Shown here: in pieces, positions 6,375 through 9,355 of the stretch | How the letters are laid out: every line of letters begins with the position of its first letter | Numbering within the stretch: position 1 is the stretch's first letter | Assembly (NCBI GenBank): GCA_964539745.1 | Contig: CAZIJU010000126.1 | Coordinates: forward strand, 1-9,355 | Source: DSNY01 sp964539745 | Lineage (GTDB): Bacteria > Pseudomonadota > Gammaproteobacteria > Burkholderiales > Burkholderiaceae_F | Length of the DNA stretch: 9,355 bases | Reading direction: 5' to 3' | The notes under the pieces: generated by a model | The model's database searches: none | Told to the model about the DNA's origin: nothing | Seen by the model: the letters and a program-made list of their open reading frames with translations, nothing else | Program-made: the position numbers and the translations under genes

Positions 6375-8392
6375 CGGAACACCAGGATCAGCATCACCAG
6401 CAGCGTGACGAAGCTGTAGGTCAGATACGTCGCGATGCGCCCCTGCTGCAGCAGGCCGACGATGCGCGAAACCGCCTCGGTCAGACGCGCGATCGGCAGG
6501 TACAGCCAGTGCCAGAAATGGTCGCTGACGGCGACGCGGTAAACGGGCTTGCGGTCGAACGGGCTCGGCAGCTCGCGCTCCATGCGGAAGAACGGTTCGA
6601 ACACCTGGCGGATCGGCTGCCCGAACCCTTCCGCCGTGTCCTGCATGCGGGCGTTCAGCAGCGGGTAGCCGCAGTCCCACGGCGCCGAACGCCGGATGCG
6701 CCCGTGGTACAGCCGGCGCACCAGCACGAATGCCAGCGCGAAGCTGGCTGCCATGAACACCAGGAACAGCAACGGGCTGTAGCTCGCGCGCTCCGGCGCA
6801 ACCGGCGCGAGAAACAGCCATCCGTGCTCGGCCACGCGCGCGCCGACGCCGTCGCCGATCAGCACGCGCGTGACCGGATCGATCAGCGCGATGACCTGTG
6901 CCGGTACGAGCCCGAGCACGATGCAGCCGGCCGCGAGCCAGACGAGTCCGGCGCGTTCCCATGCCGCCGCGTCGTGCGATTGAGCGAGCCGCGGCTCGCG
7001 CGGCTGGCCGAGGAAGATCACGCCGAAGAACTTGACCATCACGTAGCCGCCGAGCGCGGCGACCAGCGCGACACCCGCCGCGACCACCGGCACCAGGTTG
7101 TTGACGAACGTGCTCGGCAGCCCCAGCGTGAAGAGAAAGCTCTGCAGCAGAAGCCACTCCGAGACGAAGCCGTTGGCCGGCGGCAATCCTGCCGCGGCCA
7201 GCGTTCCCACCAGCACCAGCCAGCCGACCCACGGCATGTAGCGCAGCAACCCGCCCAGCTTGCCGAGGTTGCGTTCGCCGGTGGCGTGCAGGACGCTACC
7301 GGTGCCGAGGAACAACAGGCTCTTGAACATCGCGTGATTGATGGCGTGGTACAGCACCGCGGTCAGCGCCAGCGCCGCCAGCGCGGTCATGCCGTAGCCC
7401 GTGAACAGCACCGCCAGCCCGATGCCGACGACCAGCAAACCGATGTTCTCGATCGACGAGTACGCGAGCAGCCGCTTCATGTCGGTCTGGACCGCGGCAA
7501 ACACGACGCCGAACAGCGCCGTCGCCAGCCCGATCGCCAGCGCGACCACGCCCCACCACCAGAGTTGCAGATGCAGCAGATCGAAGGTGACGCGCAGCAG
7601 CCCGTAGATCGCGGTCTTCAGCATCACGCCGCTCATCAGCGCCGACACGGGCGACGGCGCGGCCGGGTGCGCCTCGGGCAGCCAGACGTGCAACGGCAGG
7701 ATGCCGGCTTTGGCACCGAAGCCGAAGAACGCGAGCAGAAACGCAACCGACGCCCAGAAGGGTGAAAGCTGCTGCGCGCGCATGTTGTCGAACGTGTAGT
7801 CGCCGGTGTTGGCCTGAAGCACGCCGAAACACAGCAGGATCGCGATCGCGCCCAGGTGCGCGACCAGCAGATACAGATAGCCGGCGCGGCGAATCGCCGG
7901 GATGACGTGGTTGGCGGTGACCAGGAAGAACGATGCCAGCGCCATCAGCTCCCACGCGACCATGAACGCGTAGGCGTCGTCGGCCAGCAGCACCAGCGTC
8001 ATGCCCGCCAGAAAGACGTGGTACTGCAGGCACATCAGGCCGGGCGGGGTGCCCTCGCCCTTGCGGAAGTAGCCCGCCGCGAACGCCGACACGCCGGCAC
8101 TGGCCAGGGCCAGCAGCAAAACGAAGAACGCCGCCAGCGCGTCGAGCCGCAGATGAAACGGCAATTCAGGCAACCCGATCGCCAGCACCGCCGTCTGCGG
8201 CGACCCGGCGAGCAATGCGGCGCCGGCCACCACTGCGGCGCCGACGCCCACCAGCGCCCCGGCCGGAAACAGCACGCGCGCGACCGTGAAGAAGTCATGC
8301 AGCCGCAGCACGCCGAGCGCGCCGAGCGCCAGCCATGCCGCGACGGCCACCAGCAGCCAGTCGATCGCGAGCCAGCCGGCCGGTCCGGTCAT
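6371..8392 (-). CDS. hyfB: Hydrogenase-4 subunit B-like antiporter-type membrane protein
   Basis: This 673-residue membrane protein of the NuoL/M/N and Mrp antiporter family matches the usual HyfB length. Likely ion-path residues are E148 (in VAWELMAL), K228 in GFGAKAGILPLHVWLPEAH, K259 (in VMLKTAIYG) and K357 (in NHAMFKSLLFLGTGS). The C-terminal extension has the HyfB-type segment PWDCGYPLLNARMQDTAEGF and a final hydrophobic helix. The ATG at 8392 was chosen because it begins MTGPAGW before the first hydrophobic helix, overlaps the regulator stop (ATGA) and has GGAG 9 nt upstream. A longer frame opening as far as 8683 runs over the regulator gene out of frame and encodes no recognisable sequence. 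With HyfF it gives the complex two antiporter-like subunits. Confidence 0.93.
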   Translation of the reverse strand: MTGPAGWLAIDWLLVAVAAWLALGALGVLRLHDFFTVARVLFPAGALVGVGAAVVAGAALLAGSPQTAVLAIGLPELPFHLRLDALAAFFVLLLALASAGVSAFAAGYFRKGEGTPPGLMCLQYHVFLAGMTLVLLADDAYAFMVAWELMALASFFLVTANHVIPAIRRAGYLYLLVAHLGAIAILLCFGVLQANTGDYTFDNMRAQQLSPFWASVAFLLAFFGFGAKAGILPLHVWLPEAHPAAPSPVSALMSGVMLKTAIYGLLRVTFDLLHLQLWWWGVVALAIGLATALFGVVFAAVQTDMKRLLAYSSIENIGLLVVGIGLAVLFTGYGMTALAALALTAVLYHAINHAMFKSLLFLGTGSVLHATGERNLGKLGGLLRYMPWVGWLVLVGTLAAAGLPPANGFVSEWLLLQSFLFTLGLPSTFVNNLVPVVAAGVALVAALGGYVMVKFFGVIFLGQPREPRLAQSHDAAAWERAGLVWLAAGCIVLGLVPAQVIALIDPVTRVLIGDGVGARVAEHGWLFLAPVAPERASYSPLLFLVFMAASFALAFVLVRRLYHGRIRRSAPWDCGYPLLNARMQDTAEGFGQPIRQVFEPFFRMERELPSPFDRKPVYRVAVSDHFWHWLYLPIARLTEAVSRIVGLLQQGRIATYLTYSFVTLLVMLILVFR

Positions 8393-8622
8393 TCCGCGCT
8401 GCTCCGCCGGGTGTGAGTCGCCCTGCGCGCGGCCGCTGCGCGCAGCCACGGCGGCAGCGGGCGGTCGGCGAGGTGTTCGATGATGTATTCGCGGATCAGT
8501 TGCCGCACGACCTGCGACGGGGTCAGATCCTGTTCGGCGCAAATTCGCTCGAACAACGCCTTCTTGCGCGGGTCGATCAGCAGCGTCAGCCGCGCATCCT
8601 TCCGTTCCGTTGTCGTTCGCAC
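8389..8622 (-). CDS. Ribbon-helix-helix (CopG/Arc type) DNA-binding protein
   Basis: This 77-residue basic protein carries a ribbon-helix-helix fold: a strand RLTLLID at 11-17, helix one at about 19-31 (RKKALFERICAEQ), the turn DLTPS at 32-36, and helix two at about 36-47 (SQVVRQLIREYI). The tail is arginine- and alanine-rich. Such proteins bind short inverted repeats as dimers, usually as repressors. It is the first gene of the hydrogenase-4-like operon and overlaps hyfB by ATGA, so it is co-transcribed and probably autoregulates the operon. The start is a GTG at 8622; an in-frame stop lies about 12 codons upstream and there is no ATG between. No strong ribosome site precedes it, which may keep its level low. 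The signal it answers is unknown. Confidence 0.85.
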   Translation of the reverse strand: MRTTTERKDARLTLLIDPRKKALFERICAEQDLTPSQVVRQLIREYIIEHLADRPLPPWLRAAAARRATHTRRSSAE

Positions 8623-8630
8623 GTCGTCGG

Positions 8631-8641
8631 GGATCCGATCC
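8631..8641. promoter_or_regulatory. Candidate operator: small inverted repeat
   Basis: GGATC-C-GATCC is an inverted repeat of 5-bp arms around one base, lying 9 bp before the GTG of the ribbon-helix-helix gene. It sits just past the proposed transcription start, where a repressor would block the operon. Ribbon-helix-helix dimers commonly use short sites of this kind. The assignment to this regulator is inference from position and symmetry only. Confidence 0.3.
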
Positions 8642-8655
8642 GAGGTAGAAATTAC

Positions 8656-8683
8656 ATGTTAATGGAATGTGCGCGCGATGCAA
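8656..8683 (-). promoter_or_regulatory. Candidate sigma-70 type promoter of the operon
   Basis: On the minus strand TTGCAT (8678-8683) could be a -35 box and TAACAT (8656-8661) a -10 box, 16 nt apart. This would place the transcript start near 8649, about 27 nt before the regulator GTG. The match is poor at -35 (3 of 6) and moderate at -10 (4 of 6). The support is that this is the most AT-rich stretch near the gene in otherwise very GC-rich DNA. An imperfect palindrome around ACATGT (8654-8659) overlaps the -10 box. Confidence 0.3.
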
Positions 8684-8797
8684 ATCGGCGTTGTTCCCGC
8701 GCGGCGGATCGGGCGGCGGTTGGTCGCGGTCAAGCTGCTGGCGCGCGGCCTCGGTCTCGTCTGCGTCGACGGTCGTTCGATCGGGTTACTCCAATCC

Positions 8798-8803
8798 GGG
8801 GAG
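8798..8803 (+). promoter_or_regulatory. Ribosome-binding site fixing the cytochrome start
   Basis: GGGGAG ends 8 nt before the ATG at 8812. This site decides the start of the frameshifted cytochrome gene: the ATG is out of frame with the signal-peptide and heme region as written, yet joins it perfectly if one A is added to the AAAA run at 8818-8821. Confidence 0.6.
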
Positions 8804-8811
8804 TGCAAGCG

Positions 8812-9277
8812 ATGCGCAAAACGAACTCGTCCCGCTCGCGCTGGGAGCAAGCCTTTGGGCCGCGGCATCGGCGCAGGAGCCGACCTGGCGCAAGGACATC
8901 GGCCCGCTGATCGCCGCCAGGTGCGGCGACTGCCATGGCTCGAAGGCGCCGGAGTACAACGACTGCATGCTGCTCGCCGAAGACAAGCGCAGGAAGGTCG
9001 CCCCGCGTATGGACACCTACCCGCACTTCATGAGCTACATCATATGGCCGGCGACGGGCGTGCTGATGCGCCGCCTCGACGACGGCAAGGCCTGCGGGGG
9101 AAAACCGGCAACATCTACGCGTATCTCGGCGACAGCGACGAGGAACGCGCGAAGAACCTGAAGCTGATCAAGGACTGGCTCGGCGAGGACGCGTGGTTCA
9201 CGAATCGCTGGATGAAGCGCGGTGAGGTGCCAAGCGTGACCAAGGAACAGCTCGAGAAGGTGCGCGCCAAGTACTGA
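8812..9277 (+). pseudogene. Secreted monoheme c-type cytochrome with two frameshifts
   Basis: Three frames join into one 155-residue protein if one A is added to AAAA at 8818-8821 and one G to GGGGG at 9096-9100. The repaired protein starts MRKNELVPLALGASLWAAASA, a signal peptide with an ASA cleavage site, so it would be periplasmic. A heme c site CGDCH follows at residues 38-42, preceded by a helix KDIGPLIAAR. Further on are PRMDTYPHFMSYIIWP and MRRLDDGK, then past the second break TGNIYAYLGDSDEERAKNL and a C-terminal EVPSVTKEQLEKVRAKY. Extra cysteines lie at 52 and 95. I recognise a c-type cytochrome but not a named subfamily; M67, M74 or M86 could be the sixth heme ligand. It is divergent from the hydrogenase-4-like operon and could be an electron partner, but that is only positional. 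The breaks may be real decay or sequencing error. Confidence 0.8.
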
Positions 9278-9320
9278 GGGCGCAGTGGCGGCGGCCGGCG
9301 CGTCGCGCGCGGATCGCCGA

Positions 9321-9355
9321 CTACTTGACGCGCATGCCCGGCTGCGCGCCGGGAT
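9321..9355 (-). CDS. Possible C-terminal end of a convergent gene, cut by the window edge
   Basis: A minus-strand frame open at the right edge ends PGAQPGMRVK then TAG at 9321. The composition resembles a normal protein C-terminus and the position fits a gene convergent with the cytochrome. With only about ten residues visible the gene cannot be identified and may not be real. A hairpin (CCCGGC at 9337-9342, GCCGGG at 9348-9353, loop of 5) lies inside it and could instead be a terminator for the cytochrome gene. Confidence 0.2.
   Translation of the reverse strand, partial: PGAQPGMRVK

Noticed and set aside
6509..7765. A 418-codon plus-strand open frame opposite hyfB
   Set aside because: It has the same Arg/Gln/His-rich composition with no domain and is fully antisense to a clear membrane protein gene.
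8393..8683. N-terminal extension of hyfB starting at 8683
   Set aside because: It overlaps the ribbon-helix-helix gene in another frame and is low-quality Arg/Ala-rich sequence. The ATG at 8392 has a ribosome site and an ATGA overlap, and fits the family length.
8812..9161. Programmed -1 frameshifting in the cytochrome gene
   Set aside because: Both breaks would need a -1 shift, but neither site has a classic slippery heptamer with a visible downstream structure, and needing two such events in one small gene is implausible.
9280..9354. Plus-strand frame containing IADYLTRMPG, which resembles a cytochrome C-terminus
   Set aside because: It is very short, has no start or heme site in view, and lies opposite an equally plausible minus-strand end; nothing decides between them.

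Overview
The window is very GC-rich DNA, most likely from a betaproteobacterium, possibly Burkholderiales-like. This is inferred from the GC-rich codon use and from a DUF3460 gene directly upstream of scpA on the same strand, an arrangement I associate with betaproteobacteria. Nearly all coding is on the minus strand. Only a damaged cytochrome c gene near the right end is on the plus strand.

Layout from left to right: (1) positions 1-582 (minus) hold a DUF3460 gene that overlaps the 5' part of scpA, which runs off the left edge. (2) 583-724 is a GC-rich gap with a hairpin and a short 20-nt-periodic repeat. (3) 725-1147 (minus) encodes a tandem ACT-domain protein. (4) 1231-8622 (minus) is a compact seven-gene operon, read from right to left: a ribbon-helix-helix regulator, then hyfB, hyfC (NuoH-like), hyfE, hyfF, hyfG (a fused NuoC/NuoD-like large subunit) and hyfI (NuoB-like). 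The genes overlap by 1 or 4 nt or lie 3 nt apart. (5) 8623-8811 is the control region between the operon and a divergent gene. (6) 8812-9277 (plus) is a monoheme c-type cytochrome gene with two single-base frameshifts. (7) 9278-9355 may hold the last codons of a convergent gene.

The central system looks like a hydrogenase-4 membrane complex but is unlikely to be a hydrogenase. The large subunit lacks all four cysteines that hold the Ni-Fe centre in energy-converting hydrogenases: serines stand at the N-terminal motif, and Ser and Asn at the C-terminal motif. The small subunit keeps all four ligands of its proximal [4Fe-4S] cluster. Two antiporter-like subunits (HyfB, HyfF), the NuoH-like subunit and HyfE are intact and form the membrane arm. 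No ferredoxin-like subunit (HyfA/HyfH type), no HyfD, and no maturation protease or Hyp gene is present here. This matches the energy-converting hydrogenase-related (Ehr) complexes, whose substrate is generally unknown. The regulator at the head of the operon and the divergent cytochrome are the main local clues to its role, and neither settles it.
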